In this document: positions 10,233-22,167 of the stretch, piece by piece
How the letters are laid out: each line of letters begins with the position of its first letter
Numbering within the stretch: position 1 is the stretch's first letter
Origin: Linum tenue
Lineage: Eukaryota > Streptophyta > Magnoliopsida > Malpighiales > Linaceae
Direction of reading: 5' to 3'
Assembly (NCBI GenBank): GCA_946122785.1
Contig: CAMGYJ010000007.1
Coordinates: 3,240,909 to 3,304,908 of the forward strand
Length of the DNA stretch: 64,000 nt
Position numbers and translations under genes: made by a program
The notes under the pieces: model-generated
What the model saw: the letters and a program-made list of their open reading frames with translations, nothing else
Databases searched by the model: none
Told to the model about the DNA's origin: nothing

Positions 10233-13200
10233 TCAAAACCCGAGATCAAAACTAGGCAACTCCTCAATGCTTCTATTGTGCTGCTCAGAACTACTGCTTC
10301 CACTCCTTGGGCCATCTCTGGTGAAGGTTGTTGCAGAACTTGTAGTATGTGAACCCCAAACCTTCGCCCCGAGATTTGGTACTTGTTTCCATATTGTCTA
10401 GATTATGCTGTTACATTAGTTGGGGGAAAATGTATTTCAATCTAAGCTGAAGAGATGACAACTAAAAAGCTTTCAGGCATTTTGGTCCAAACCTGGCTAC
10501 TATGGACAGCTTCAGCGCCACCAGGTATCCGACTATATCTGCTGGTATTTTCTGCAGTCCGAGGCATGAAGCGTTAGATATTATCTCACAATAAGGCATC
10601 TTTTAAGGAAAGTGAATGTGCTAAAGGGACAACTCACAAGGACTGAGAAATGACCACTTACCTTCTCTGACATCAAAATGATTTCTCATGTTTAAATCCT
10701 TGCTTGCCATATTTTCACTAGTTCCAAGAACTGGGAATAACACGGAGTCTCCAGCTGAAGCTTGAAGCACCTCAATGGAGGAAGCCCGACCAATTTGGCT
10801 GTGGTTGATGCATTCTGCATCTGCACTTTTCTGGGGCGGTTTCTTAAGAACAGACAAGATCTGCCAAGCTGCAAGGCTAAAACCCACCATCAGAATGGTG
10901 CTAAAAAAAATCCAACGAAGCATATACCATTGCCGTAGTTGTCACATCAACTGGTTCTTTTACATTTAAATCTCACCAATCTTTTCAGACAGTTTTACTT
11001 TTTTGCAGCAGTAATGAATGCTAAATGGCATGAAAACTGTTGTGAAAGCGAAGGAAATGAGTTTCTGCTAAAAACTATATCCAACATGAGCATAAATTTA
11101 GAAAATATGCAGGGAATCTGGTCCGGATTAGATTGTTTTAGCCAACCCACAGCCACTTATTACTTCAACTGGGTTGGGAATAGAGGAGCACATGAGTTCC
11201 GCATCTACATGAAACAGATTCATGGCTGGGAAGATCACGTTTCTTGCTGATTTCTAGCATAGAAAATACAATAAAACAAGTTCAAGAGTGGAACAAACCA
11301 TCACGTAGAGGTTGTTTTGCAGGAACAATCTCAGCAAACTTGGTCCTCTCTAATTTAGGACGGCTGCAAAATTGTCTTGGCAGATCATTAACATGTAATT
11401 CCTCTGTTAAAAGAAGTAGAATAAGCTTAATTAGCATTCAACCAATGGCCCATCGCTTTAAAAGGAGAAACCACTGGCTTCATTGAGCCAAACACATTAA
11501 CCAACCTTTTAGAGTAGATTTCCAGGATCCAAGTGAAGCATGATTTAGTCTATCTGGCTTGCGAAATTCTTTGGGACAATTTTCCTTATTTAAGCTTGGT
11601 AGTACTTGATTGTCTCCTTCAAGCTCTCCGATATCAACCAAATAGCCACCAAATGCTATTGATTCTCCAGAGCATATTCTTTCATCTTTCTTGACCTGCC
11701 TACTAATGAGAATGTTCCAGCTTACATCATACAGCTTGACCTGAATTGGTTATTGAAAGACCAGGCATCAATAGGTGGAAGCTAAACTAAAAGGTATGCA
11801 CTCATAAAAGATCCTATGAGCAAGAGTGTTCACTGGCTATAACATGAATAGGATGATGAACTGACCTGCCGCCCACGGGTTCCATGATTTTCAAGTTTCA
11901 GAAAGCCATCATGGTACTTTTTGGCCTTCTGAGTCATTTGTGAAGTGTACATGACCTGCCACTCTGCATGATAGAGGGATATGCATGCAGAAGTGCATAA
12001 AATGACAATAGCAAGACAACCTAGTTGAACGAACTAAGGATCCTCAAGATATGGACATAGACACCACAGTGGCATCTCTTACAAGTAAATGAACATCAAT
12101 GTCACAAGTGTACCCCGATTTAGTCATGCAGGCGACAAAAGACACTGCACGGCAACTATGTCATGCATCGGACTGTAATTCAACACCAAGAAACTTCGAC
12201 ACTGCATGATAAACAGATGTCATACAAAGTATACACGAACCTGTTATAGTACTAGTTGTTATATTTCCACCAGCCGAAGCCTGTTCAGACTTTCGTGCAT
12301 CACTTGCTTCAACATCTACAAGCAGCACGTTCATGGAAGCATATTCATTAGATGACAGAATTCATCTTCACCACTGAAAAGTGATGAAGGATGCTTGGCG
12401 ACCCAGGACATTAACAAAGCGACGAAAGAAAGAAGGAACAGTGCTGGCTTATTCTGTTTGGTTCTACAGGAAGGTTGGGAAAACCAAACCCAACATCAGT
12501 ATCAGCCATTCATTGAAATACCAAAACGGAAAATGGAATACAACCAGTTTTATAGCTATAAGAAGTTAAACCTTCTATGACAATGGGGCTGCTTTTAGAA
12601 CAACTCTGTCGTCCAGGCATCACTTTGATCTTCCCATTAACAGAGCCGTCCCCTTGTCCGTCATGTATATCCACTGAATGCGAACGATCGTCCTCAGCCT
12701 CTCCAATTTCAATTAGGTGACCATCCATTGAGATGGATCTACCTGATGCTACTGCTTCATCTTTCTTTAGGAATCTGCTAGTCAACAAATTCATGCTCAC
12801 GTCGTACAGCATAACCTGAAGAGTATGCAAATAGAACGAGAACGAGAACCAAAAGTCACGTTTCGATATTCAAGCACCATAGATACGAAGTAACCGGATG
12901 TTTGGGAACTTAGAAAGCTAGAGCAGCTATTGAATGAAACAACATCAGAATTCCAAAGATACTAGCTAAACAAGATGAAGACTGTAGTAAAGAATGGAAT
13001 TAGAAAGTATTAGCAAATCAACCTGCTTCTGAAAGGATCCACAGTTAGCAACCCGCAAGAAGCCATCATGGTACGTCTTGGCCTTTTTAGTCACTTGAGT
13101 AGTATACAAGACCTGCCACTCTATTTTAGAGTAAGGAACAAGACTTCCATGAGGGAGCCAGACTAATCCATACTTCATACAGCTCTACATCTCATTCAAA

Positions 13201-14054
13201 CAGATTAAGTGACAAACCTGCAGCGCCAAGTTTATCCGTATCTTTACCACTCTTTGGTGCCTCATACTTCTGCAGCTCATTCTTCTTGAACTCTGAAGAG
13301 CAAACAACTTTTACACTGATGCTCATTTCAGAACAAACTAACATCCATTCCACTACACAACTGACTGAACACACCTCTAATAATCTTCTGCGATGGACTT
13401 AAGTCATTCCTAAGGATTTTGTTCTTCTCAACAATATTCTCTCTACCTTCAGAAAGAAACGAAACATGATCAGCTAGCGAAGAAAGTAAGTGGAACCTGA
13501 TCAGCTAGCGAAGAAGGTAAGTGGAGATACGCAGTCACCATAATTGATAGACGGAGATCTGAATTTCTGCCGAGTCGCGACACTAGGCCCACGCTGCGGC
13601 ATCTTCTTATCTCTCTCCGGCACCGGCATACGATGACCTTCCGGATCACCAACGTCGACGAGATATGAATTGAAAGTCAGCGACTCGCCGGAGCTAACGA
13701 CTTCTTCGTCCTTCAGCACCCTGCATTCCAGTAGCTTCTCGAACTCGTCGAACAGCATGACCTACAACGAAACGAAAGGGAATTCAGATCCAGCATGATT
13801 GAACAACCAAATCCGCCGATATATAAACCTAAAATCTCAAACCGAGCGAAAGTTCTGCAGTGAAAAGCTAGGGTTACGAAAGCTGCGAAATCTCGCGGAA
13901 GACGATTGGAGTGAGAGAGGAGTGGTGGATGGTTAACCTTGTTGGTGATGATGAAGTGATCTAAGAAACCGTCTTGATAAACTTTCCTCTTCTGCTTGAC
14001 GTGCTTCGTGTAAGTGACGCTCCATCGATTCTTCTTCCTCTCGCTCGCCTCCAT
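10233..14054 (-). CDS. Protein with three DUF2439 domains (ZGRF1/Mte1/Dbl2 N-terminal type)
   Basis: DUF2439 is the N-terminal domain of human ZGRF1, yeast Mte1 and fission yeast Dbl2, which act with DNA helicases and recombination factors; a genome-maintenance role here is inferred. My 13-exon model is 14054-13938, 13761-13539, 13446-13375, 13292-13218, 13120-13023, 12815-12572, 12315-12241, 11963-11866, 11740-11506, 11403-11299, 10868-10662, 10551-10493 and 10397-10233, giving 590 residues. Domain 1 spans about residues 10-85, domain 2 about 163-250 and domain 3 about 302-390. Each has an (R/E)W-x-V-x-Y-(T)-x-(K/Q) start, a Y-x-DGFL core and a V-x-L-(Y/F)-D second half. Each is split by a phase-0 intron at the same place, pointing to exon-block duplication. 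The tail ends ELPSFDLGF. The last two splice sites are less certain than the rest. Confidence 0.8.
13467..13525 (-). repeat. 28-bp intronic tandem duplication in the DUF2439 gene
   Basis: Intron 2 of the DUF2439 gene holds two near-identical copies of a unit containing TGATCAGCTAGCGAAGAA, at about 13467-13494 and 13498-13525. They differ by one base and a short spacer. The copies also sit between the chosen donor and acceptor, so they could create alternative donor-like sites. Confidence 0.75.
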
Positions 14055-14180
14055 TGCTGACTGTGGAAGGGATGCTCGGAAATGCTTTTCCAGGTCTGAC
14101 GAAATCGAACTCTGGAAGTGGCGGGAATAAATTGATTGCTCGCTCTCGTTTATCTAATACTTATGTCGGTATAATTTGAA

Positions 14181-16899
14181 GGCAAAATTCATCTGTGTAG
14201 CCATAATTTTGACGTTTGTGACAATAATAGCCACTTTTGGCGAAATACCAAATATAGCCAAAATTTTAAAAGTTTCATGACAAATATAGCCATTTCCGTT
14301 ACATATTTTAACACCGTCAGTAACACCGTCAGTTACGTTAACTTTAACCTGATTGGGATGCCAAATCATCACACACATCAGCGACAGGTCAGCATATGAT
14401 TGACATGTCATTTTGAATTATAAAAATAATTAATTTTGAAATAAAAAATTATGTTCAGTCTTTTGATTATTTTCTCCGTCCTCTCTCTCTCTCTCCAAGC
14501 GTCTCTCTCCCACCCTCTCTCTGATTCCATAAGCCTCCAAAAGCCAAACGCAGAACCACCATAGCCAAAAGCTGAGATTTTTTCAGAAATAGCACTGTTT
14601 AAAAAAAAATTCCAAAAATAGCAGCCAACTCCGAAAAATTCCAAAAATAGCACCATTTTTTTTAAACCGCAACCCGGAGGTGCGTTTTTCGATGAAAACG
14701 CCACCCGAGGGCGCGTTTTTCGATGAAACCCGCACTGGTAGGGAGCGGTTTTGCAAACCGCACCCCCAGGGTGCGATCTGCCTTTTTTTTTTTTTTTTTT
14801 GCAAACCGCACCCCCAGGGTGCGATCTGTTTTTTTTTTTTTTTTTTTTTGAAAAATCCTAACTTAGGTGGAAACTTCAAACAAACGTATCTTTATGTTCG
14901 GGTATCCGATCGCCGCGATTTTTTTTTGATTCCGCATAACTTTTTGAGATCTTGCAAGCCGAAGACTGCCAAAGGTGGTTTGGTCTCGCTTTCGAACAAA
15001 AAAATGTCGTTTGCTACCCCGAACGAGCATTTTTTCGATTTCGTCAAACTTTGAACGACCATAACTTTGTGCTCCACAATCCGAAAATCATGATTTTTTT
15101 TTTTATTTTGCATAACTTTTTGAGGACTAAATTTTTTATCATAGACATAATTTCGGAATGTACTTGGATTCCTAAAAAGAAAGGTAAACTTATTCCCAAA
15201 ACCCCGTATATCCAAAATAATTCATTTTTTGAAAAATTTCTCCTAGAAAAAATTGTAGTCCTCAAAAAGTTATGCAAAATCAAAAAAAAGTTCATGATTT
15301 TCGGATTGTGGAGCACAAAGTTATGGTCGTTCAAAGTTTGACGAAATCGAAAAAAGGCTCGTTCGGGGTAGCAAACGACGTTTTTTCGGGACGAAGGCGG
15401 GACCAAACCGCCTTCGGCATTTTGCGGCTTGCAAGATCTCGAAAAATTATGCGGAATCAAAAAAAAATCGCGACGATCGGATACCCGAACATAAAGATAC
15501 GTTCGTTTGAAGTTTCCACCTAAGTTAGGATTTTTCAAAAAAAAAAAAAAAAAAAAAAACAGATCGCACCTTGGGGGTGCGGTTTGCAAAAAAAAAAAAA
15601 AAAAAAGACAGATCGCACCCTGGGGGTGCGGTTTGCAAAACCGCTCCCTACCAGTGCGGTTGCATCGAAAAAAGCGCCCTCGGGTGGCGTTTTCATCGAA
15701 AAACGCACCTCCGGATTGCGGTTTTACAAAAATGGTGCTATTTTTGGAATTTTTCAGAGTTGGGTGCTATTTTTGGAAAAAAAAAAATTAAACAATGCTG
15801 TTTCTGGAAAAATCTCCCAAAAACTCCATGGAGAAACCCAGAATGTCATTTCAAAACCCAGCTCTTTCCCACAACTTCTGCCCCCGGCAAGCCTTCCTCG
15901 TCCAGATCCTGACTATTCTGTCACTAAATCTGCCACCGCCGCTGTCCCCTCAATCACTGCAGCGATTTCCCTCTCCGTCTCTCTATATCTCCTTCTCCCA
16001 TCTCATCTCCTCTGCTGCTTTGGCCTCGGCTTTGGGAGTATACTCGAGCACGAGCTGAAGGTCGACGACGACTGTTAGAGAGTGTTGGTGCAAAGAGAAA
16101 CCCCCAAATTCCTAAATTGATGTCTCCAAATCTTGGATGATTCAGATCTACGAGCGCTCCTCTTGAAGACGACGACCCGTTCGGTGATTGAGGATATCGA
16201 CCGATTGTTGGCAAATAATTCAGAAAATCTGAGTTCGACTCCCAATTTCATCCCCAGGAGAATGGTATCCATTGCATAATCGAAGCTCTGTCACATCTCC
16301 CGCTTCACTGTCCCATCCGGATTCAGCTTCTGGAGAATAAAATTGCCGGAATCTAAGTAAAATGGCACTTGTTTTACCTATAACTCCTTGGACGGGGGTT
16401 CACGGCAGCAATTTGGTCATCGGTGCCATTTAAAATCTTCAAGTTTCCATCACTTTCTATCACGAGATCTGTTGCTTTGCTCGAGATGGGAAGATTTGTA
16501 TCGTTGGAGGCATGGTTTCAGAGATGGGTGGAGAGATTGAGATGGAGTGAAACACTTGGCATTAGGTTGCAGATGAGGAAGAGGAAAAAGGACAAGGGGA
16601 GATTGACGTGGGGAAGGTTCTGGAGATGGAGAAAGAAGCGGCCAAGAGAGAGAGAGTAAAGTGGAGAATGACCCAACCATGGAGAAACTGGTCTTTGTTT
16701 TTTTTTAGTTTTTAAGTGAAAATCCACTTGGAAATGTTTTGCTTAAATGTTCCCACGTTATCCATTGTCGTTAGTCCAGTCAGCACGCTAACTAACACCG
16801 TCAAACAATTGGACGAAATTGGCTATTTTTGGTATATCTCCAAAAATGGCTATATTTGACCAAACCATCAAAATTTTGGCTACACAAGTGTATTTTGCC
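14181..16899. mobile_element. Non-autonomous Mutator-like element, copy 2, with 9-bp TSD
   Basis: The element starts GGCAAAATTCATCTGTGTAG and ends CTACACAAGTGTATTTTGCC. Terminal repeats of roughly 150 bp match those of the element at 6500-8040. The 9-bp TAATTTGAA lies directly on both sides, at 14172-14180 and 16900-16908. The 2.72-kb body contains no transposase I can recognise. Its left-centre is a large hairpin (14574-15816). The right part, about 15830-16680, is unique and gene-like in composition. It sits about 130 bp upstream of the DUF2439 gene's start codon, in its promoter. Confidence 0.9.
14574..15816. repeat. Long imperfect inverted repeat (hairpin) inside Mutator copy 2
   Basis: The left arm is about 14574-15138 and the right arm about 15246-15816, with a loop of roughly 107 bp. 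The arms pair over about 565 bp at high but imperfect identity. Each arm carries A/T homopolymer tracts and two copies of a block around CCGCACCCCCAGGGTGCGAT. The several overlapping ORFs of 80-180 codons in both strands are by-products of the palindrome and homopolymers. It may be a foldback element that inserted into the Mutator element or a rearranged part of it. If transcribed it would fold into long double-stranded RNA. Confidence 0.85.
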
Positions 16900-16908
16900 T
16901 AATTTGAA

Positions 16909-18400
16909 TTGGTACGGTATAGGTATAATGTGATGGAATGGAAGAATAGTATGGACTGCTTTCAAAAAGACTACTCCTGCTAAAAATTAAAAATTGATAA
17001 TCAATTAATCAAATTTAAACATTTTTTTTTTATAGAAATCAAATTTAAACATTTGATTTGGGAGAAATCAAATTATATACGAGGTATGGCAAAACATGTG
17101 ATAAACGTTTGTTTGACACTTGGTTGGTTAGTCAATATATCGAGCTGGAACTATACTTTATTCAACTCGCAAGAGGCATGCGAGTTAGCTCGACTTGTGG
17201 CGTGTTGAGTTCAGCTCGTGAGTGAGCTCGTTTTGAAATAATAAGTTGCTTATAGCGCGACTAGCAAGCCAACTTGACTATCAACTTATCAGCTAGTCAA
17301 TCTATAATTTATGAGTTGACTTGTTGACTATTCATATGTTTATCATAATACATAGAGGACAGAGCTACAAATGCTCAAGACTCTCATAAGAGAATATGTC
17401 TCAAATTAAAATTTAAAATACAAGCTATATATCACAAATTGCTTAAATACAAGTTTTTATTGAATAACATATGAAGAATTGAAATGTTTGAATCAAAGAA
17501 TAAGATATATGAGCTCAAGTCGAACCGATGAGCTCATCGATGGGTGGAACTCGATTAAAATTCTTGAAGTTAAATACGAGTCAATCTTTCACGAATTGAA
17601 AATGAAGTAGGTCAAATTCAACTCGGCTAAACTCATTTGCAACCTAATATGAGTTATGCTTTATTCAACTAGCAAGGTATCCTAATCAGCATATTGTTAA
17701 ACTAACTGACGGAATCTCTAACACCATTAAATGTTGTAATGGAAATGGCTAGATTTATCCTACAATCATCCGAAAATAAGATTATTTGGTGTATTTCTCC
17801 AAAAATAGCTATTACTATCACAAACTCGAAAATTGTGGGTATCACGACTGTTTTCTACGGATCAAGAAATCGGAGGATCGACAAAGCAAGAAAACGAAAG
17901 CAATAACCGAAACACAACACACGAATTTATGTGGTCCACTAACACAATTTGTGTTAGCTAGTCGAGTGGAAGGAGAGAGTCGGTTTCACTATACCCGACA
18001 CTATACTTCAATGAGATACATATTACAAAGGAGTATGAGAAGTATTTATAACACTTATTCATGTGGTCTAACCTTAATCTAATCTAGTAAAGAAAAACGG
18101 TTACAAACCATACCCAGAACAAAAATCCAAACACAAGCGAGACCTCGTAACTTCCAATAACCAAATAATCCGATTCAAATCACATGTTGTGGTTATTTTT
18201 GGCTTAAAATTTTGTGCCTGAAATATAAACTGTGCCTAACTTTAGGCGCTCTTCGGCGAGATTAACCCAAAATTGGGTCTAGAATCTAGACTAGTTGTAG
18301 TAAGGACTAAGGGGGCTCAAAACTCACAAGTCGCCGTAGGCCACATCTAATTAACTCCCGGAAACGGCAACGGTAAAAGAAGATCCGACTTGGTATTTTC
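16909..18400. repeat. Intergenic transposon remnants upstream of CDKE
   Basis: Around 17140-17650 is a stretch of GAGCTCG-rich sequence ending CTCGGCTAAACTCATTTGCA, typical of degraded hAT-type miniature elements. At about 17690-17860 is a decayed right end of the same Mutator family as copies 1 and 2 (TGTATTTCTCCAAAAATAGC, then ATTACTATCACAAA). From 17880 to 18110 is sequence that resembles a plant retrotransposon LTR fragment. I see no gene. Confidence 0.5.
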
Positions 18401-19312
18401 GTCGGTTCATAAATTTTTGTCTCCATTTTTGGCCAAAGATCCAACCACCTAGCTTCTCTTTCAGTCCTTCAGCCATCTGATTCGGATCCGGACCTGGAAC
18501 TCCCTCTCTCTACTCGGCTCCTCGTTGTCAGGCGTCCCTGCAACCGCCCGCTTGCTCCGTTCGCCGGCGTTCATCTCCTCGTTCTTTTCATGCCATCTTC
18601 CGATCCTAAGTTACTCTGGCTTTTCGGATCCGCAGCTCTTGTTTCTCAGTTACTGTAAGCGAAGCAATTCCTTCTTTCTTCGCTGTTTTCAATAATTTTG
18701 CGGTTTCCCGAGTGTTTTTTGGTTCTGCAGAGGTAGGTATTTTGTGGGCAATTTGGTTGGTACTTCAATCGATTGAAGTTTACTGCTTTCCCCCCCTGCG
18801 CAAGAGATGATGTGGGTGGGAGAAGTATAATACTTTTCAGCAAATTTCAGCTGTTGGGTTTGGAAGAACTCATTTGATTGCTCAAAAGCTTAGACATTTG
18901 TTTACTTAACAAACCAGCCGAAGAACCCTAAGTGCGTCTTCCATAGCTGGACTAGATAGAGAATTTTTCCAACGAAGTGTTGTGGAAGCTGGTGCCTAGT
19001 TCTCACTATTCTTTATCATTCTGAGTCCCTTATCTATGGCTCTTGACCAGTTCAAAAATCTCTTCTGCATCTAGTTCTAATGTTGCAAAGTGCAGTCTGT
19101 AGGATTTAGTAGTGCTTGACACTATTCTGATTGAAAGATTGTAGTTACTGGAGACATTTCTGATCCTTTTCTTTCATCTCGTCAATTTTTGTAGTTAACA
19201 ATTGCAACAAGCTATTGGGTGGTGGCATTTCCATCTTATTGTCTTGGACAACAAAACATGCTCTGATGTGAGGTGAGCTCAGTTGGGGCTTGCTGTTCAA
19301 CTTAGAAAGACA
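18401..19312 (+). promoter_or_regulatory. CDKE leader region, probable 5' UTR intron
   Basis: The sequence becomes pyrimidine-rich and gene-leader-like from about 18450. A strong donor (GTAAGCGAAG) occurs near 18656, and several acceptors lie near 19190-19275. I infer a 5' UTR intron in this interval. An upstream in-frame ATG at 19283 would add ten residues to CDKE; I prefer the next ATG because the family starts MGDG. Confidence 0.45.
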
Positions 19313-20719
19313 ATGGGAGATGGTAGCAACAACAGAGGCAGTGGTGGTGGTGGCAACAGTGAGAAGCCAGAATGGCTCCAGCAGTACAACCTTATTGGCA
19401 AGATCGGGGAAGGTACTTACGGTCTTGTATTCTTGGCCAAAACCAAGTCACCGCCTTCAAGCCGTGGCAAATCCATCGCCATCAAGAAATTTAAGCAGTC
19501 TAAAGATGGTGACGGTGTCTCCCCCACCGCCATCCGCGAGATCATGTTGTTACGAGAAATAACGCACGAGAACGTTGTGAAGCTCGTCAACGTACACATC
19601 AACCACAACGACATGTCACTCTACCTGGCGTTCGACTATGCTGAGCACGACCTCTACGAGATCATCAGGCACCACAGAGAGAAGCTCAACCACCCGATCA
19701 ATCAGTATACGGTCAAATCTCTGCTCTGGCAGCTGCTCAACGGGTTGAACTATCTCCACAGCAACTGGATCGTGCACCGAGACCTCAAGCCGTCCAACAT
19801 CCTCGTGATGGGAGATGGTGAAGAGCATGGAGCCATCAAGATTGCCGATTTTGGGCTAGCAAGGATTTATCAAGCTCCGTTGAAACCGTTGTCCGATAAT
19901 GGTGTTGTGGTAACAATTTGGTATCGTGCTCCCGAGTTGCTCCTTGGGGCGAAGCATTACACGAGCGCTGTTGATATGTGGGCTGTTGGATGCATTTTTG
20001 CTGAGCTCTTGACTTTGAAGCCCCTCTTTCAAGGTGCAGAGGCCAAGTCGACACCGAACCCTTTCCAGCTCGATCAGCTCGACAAGATTTTCAAGATATT
20101 AGGCCATCCCACACAAGAAAAGTGGCCAACACTTGTGAACCTTCCTCATTGGCAATCTGATATTCAGCACATCCAAGGTCACAAGTATGAAACCAATGCA
20201 CTACACAGTGTAGTGCATCTCTCTCCCAAAAGTGCTCCATTTGATCTGCTTTCTAAGATGCTTGAATATGATCCTAGAAAGCGGATAACAGCTGCACAGG
20301 CACTTGATCATGAGTACTTCAAGATGGAACCTTCGCCGGGAAGAAATGCTCTTGTGCCGGTTCAGCCAGGGGAGAAAGTGATCAATTATCCTACTCGTCC
20401 TGTTGACACGAATACCGATTTTGAAGGAACGACTAGCCTTCAGCCTCCACAACAGATGGTTTCTGGGAATGCAATGATGGCAGGTGCTCATGGAATGGGC
20501 CGAGGTGGTCCTCGACCTATGCACATGGGGATGCAGAGAATGCAACCTCAGGGTATGGCAGCTTACAATCTCCAGGCTCAGGCCGGAATGGGAGGGATGA
20601 ATCCAGGAGGAATGCCAATGGGTCGAGGTGTTGCTCAGGCCCATCAGCAACCTCACCTGAGAAGGAAAGATCCGCCTATGGGGGCTGGATACCCTCCACA
20701 GCAGAAATCCAGACGCTAA
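19313..20719 (+). CDS. CDKE: Cyclin-dependent kinase E (CDK8 orthologue, Mediator kinase module)
   Basis: CDKE is the plant CDK8, the kinase of the Mediator CDK8 module with cyclin C, MED12 and MED13; it acts in the nucleus. The frame is a single uninterrupted exon of 468 residues from the MGDG start. The glycine loop GEGTYG is at residues 32-37, the ATP lysine at 58, and the plant cyclin-binding helix SPTAIRE at 70-76. The catalytic HRDLKPSN begins at 155, DFG is at 179-181, and [12 protein letters not shown] marks the activation segment. The C-terminus is rich in Gly, Met and Gln and ends QQKSRR, as in plant CDKE. All catalytic residues are present. A 52-bp piece of this exon (19468-19519) recurs at 27799-27850 between the DnaJ copies. 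Confidence 0.97.
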   Translation: MGDGSNNRGSGGGGNSEKPEWLQQYNLIGKIGEGTYGLVFLAKTKSPPSSRGKSIAIKKFKQSKDGDGVSPTAIREIMLLREITHENVVKLVNVHINHNDMSLYLAFDYAEHDLYEIIRHHREKLNHPINQYTVKSLLWQLLNGLNYLHSNWIVHRDLKPSNILVMGDGEEHGAIKIADFGLARIYQAPLKPLSDNGVVVTIWYRAPELLLGAKHYTSAVDMWAVGCIFAELLTLKPLFQGAEAKSTPNPFQLDQLDKIFKILGHPTQEKWPTLVNLPHWQSDIQHIQGHKYETNALHSVVHLSPKSAPFDLLSKMLEYDPRKRITAAQALDHEYFKMEPSPGRNALVPVQPGEKVINYPTRPVDTNTDFEGTTSLQPPQQMVSGNAMMAGAHGMGRGGPRPMHMGMQRMQPQGMAAYNLQAQAGMGGMNPGGMPMGRGVAQAHQQPHLRRKDPPMGAGYPPQQKSRR

Positions 20720-21427
20720 TCGGACGAGCAGAAATCCAGACGCTATTCCAAGCCATCATTGCTCTATCCTGGATCCATTTGATCTGTCTGCCACTGCCTG
20801 CTCGCTGCTTGTATGCACAGTTTTTTCACTTAAAAATCGAAGAGCAGAAATTTTCACAACAAAGTGGCTATCTAACAAAGAGCCCGTGGTATCTGTACTA
20901 TGTATGATTTTATCTCGCTGTGATCGTCTTATTTATACTCCATGGAGTCACAGTTCCCAATTTTAAGGGATTTGTATCAAGCAGCTGTAACACAATTACC
21001 ATGTATTGCAGTTCACTGATGCAGATGAGTTCAACAAATGTGTATTCTGATTTCGGCTTACAATAATGTACCGTCTTGTTGTTTTTCCTCCTGAATTTAC
21101 TGAAGCAATTATGTGAACAATGGAAAGCCTACTCACCCTAATCTTACAGCTCAAAGCCACAAAAATAGAAAGGCACCTAATTTTCACGTCATGGCTTTAT
21201 TGCAGGAAGTTACCCTGGCTATTGCTGAGTAGACGATGAAAAGGAGGGATACAGCATACAGGCCGGCTAACGAGACAAGTTAGAAAGACGACGTCTTTTG
21301 ATTGTTACATTTCCCAGTGAGGCTGGCACACGAGTCCTGCGGTAAGCTGCTTTTCGACTGTACCTGGAGTCAGGAAAGGAAATAATCAACGATCAAAAGG
21401 GAAGAAGCGGAAGCCGAAGAAGTAAAC
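20720..21427. other. CDKE 3' UTR and short intergenic interval
   Basis: A partial repeat of the CDKE 3' end (CAGAAATCCAGACGCTA) occurs at about 20699-20717 and again at 20729-20745, just past the stop codon. The rest to about 21000 reads as 3' UTR. I see no gene in 21000-21380. Confidence 0.5.
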
Positions 21428-22167
21428 ATGGTACGTGGAAAGCTCAATCCTTTTCCATTCTTTTCCATCAGAATCAGTGATCGGGAGATTCAGATTGAAT
21501 CTTAGAGGGGTTCTCGTTTGTGGGTGTAATTAACTGAATTCTGCAGTCGGCGCTTTTCAATTTCCATTCGTTTCTGACGGTGGTGCTGCTGGTGATCTGC
21601 ACTTGCACTTTCTTGAAGATGCAATTCCCCACCATTCTCGAACAGAAAACCGGGTGGGTGATTACTGCTACTGCTTAACCCTCTTGCATCCTCTTTTTCT
21701 TTCTTTCTTTCTTTCTTTCTGCTTTCACTATTCTTGTCTCGCTTGGCCTCTGAGATGAGTTCCGAGTTGTTTGTTCGTTACAGATTCCGCGGTTTCTTTT
21801 GGAAAGCAGCCAGAATAGGTACGTTTGTAGTAAACCCTTGCTTCACGATTTCATAAGATCTAACCAGAACAGAATCTCCAGAACACATTCATAGTTCTAC
21901 TAGCATTATTATCTCGTTAAGGACGTAGCTGTTATGTAATTCGATTCTCCATAGGCTCTTTGAGGGCTAGAACAGAATACAAATAACAGAATCCTGCTGT
22001 CAACCATAGATTCGTTACCTGTTCTATTACGTATTGCTCGGGATTGTCCCGAGTTTTTTCGCAGTTGCGCTGATGTTTGTACCGTGTGGAGGAACACAGG
22101 TGAACGGTTAAGCCCCTGGGTAGCTGCAGGGTGCCTGACGATGGGTGTCTCGATCATATTCTTCTGA
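21428..22167 (+). CDS. KISH: KISH / TMEM167 small secretory-pathway membrane protein
   Basis: KISH proteins are tiny Golgi/early-secretory membrane proteins conserved across eukaryotes. Four coding exons are 21428-21430, 21547-21653, 21784-21818 and 22100-22167, giving 70 residues. The first coding exon contributes only the ATG, directly followed by the donor GTACGT. Exon 2 gives SALFNFHSFLTVVLLVICTC, which contains the first membrane segment. The rest reads LKMQFPTILEQKTG, then FRGFFWKAARIGERLSPWVA, and the C-terminal membrane segment ends VSIIFF. All phases agree. Because the exons are so short, simple ORF finding misses the gene. Family identity is very clear. Confidence 0.93.

Noticed and set aside
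11165..11253. An exon with an in-frame stop as the end of the DUF2439 gene
   Set aside because: It fits the phase, but the exon at 10868-10662 also fits, continues the RD-AWQILSVLKKP sequence typical of plant members, has a strong GTAAGT donor and leads to the conserved ELPSFDLGF end.
15044..15589. 181-codon minus-strand ORF and several others in the hairpin
   Set aside because: They cross poly-A/T tracts and both arms of a palindrome, so mirrored ORFs are expected by structure; no domain or codon signal.
19283..19312. CDKE start at the upstream in-frame ATG
   Set aside because: It would add ten residues absent from the family start MGDG; the second ATG was chosen.
19313..20719. CDKE as an intronless retrocopy
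   Set aside because: The single coding exon is the normal structure in plant CDKE as I recall, and no poly-A tail or flanking duplications are seen.
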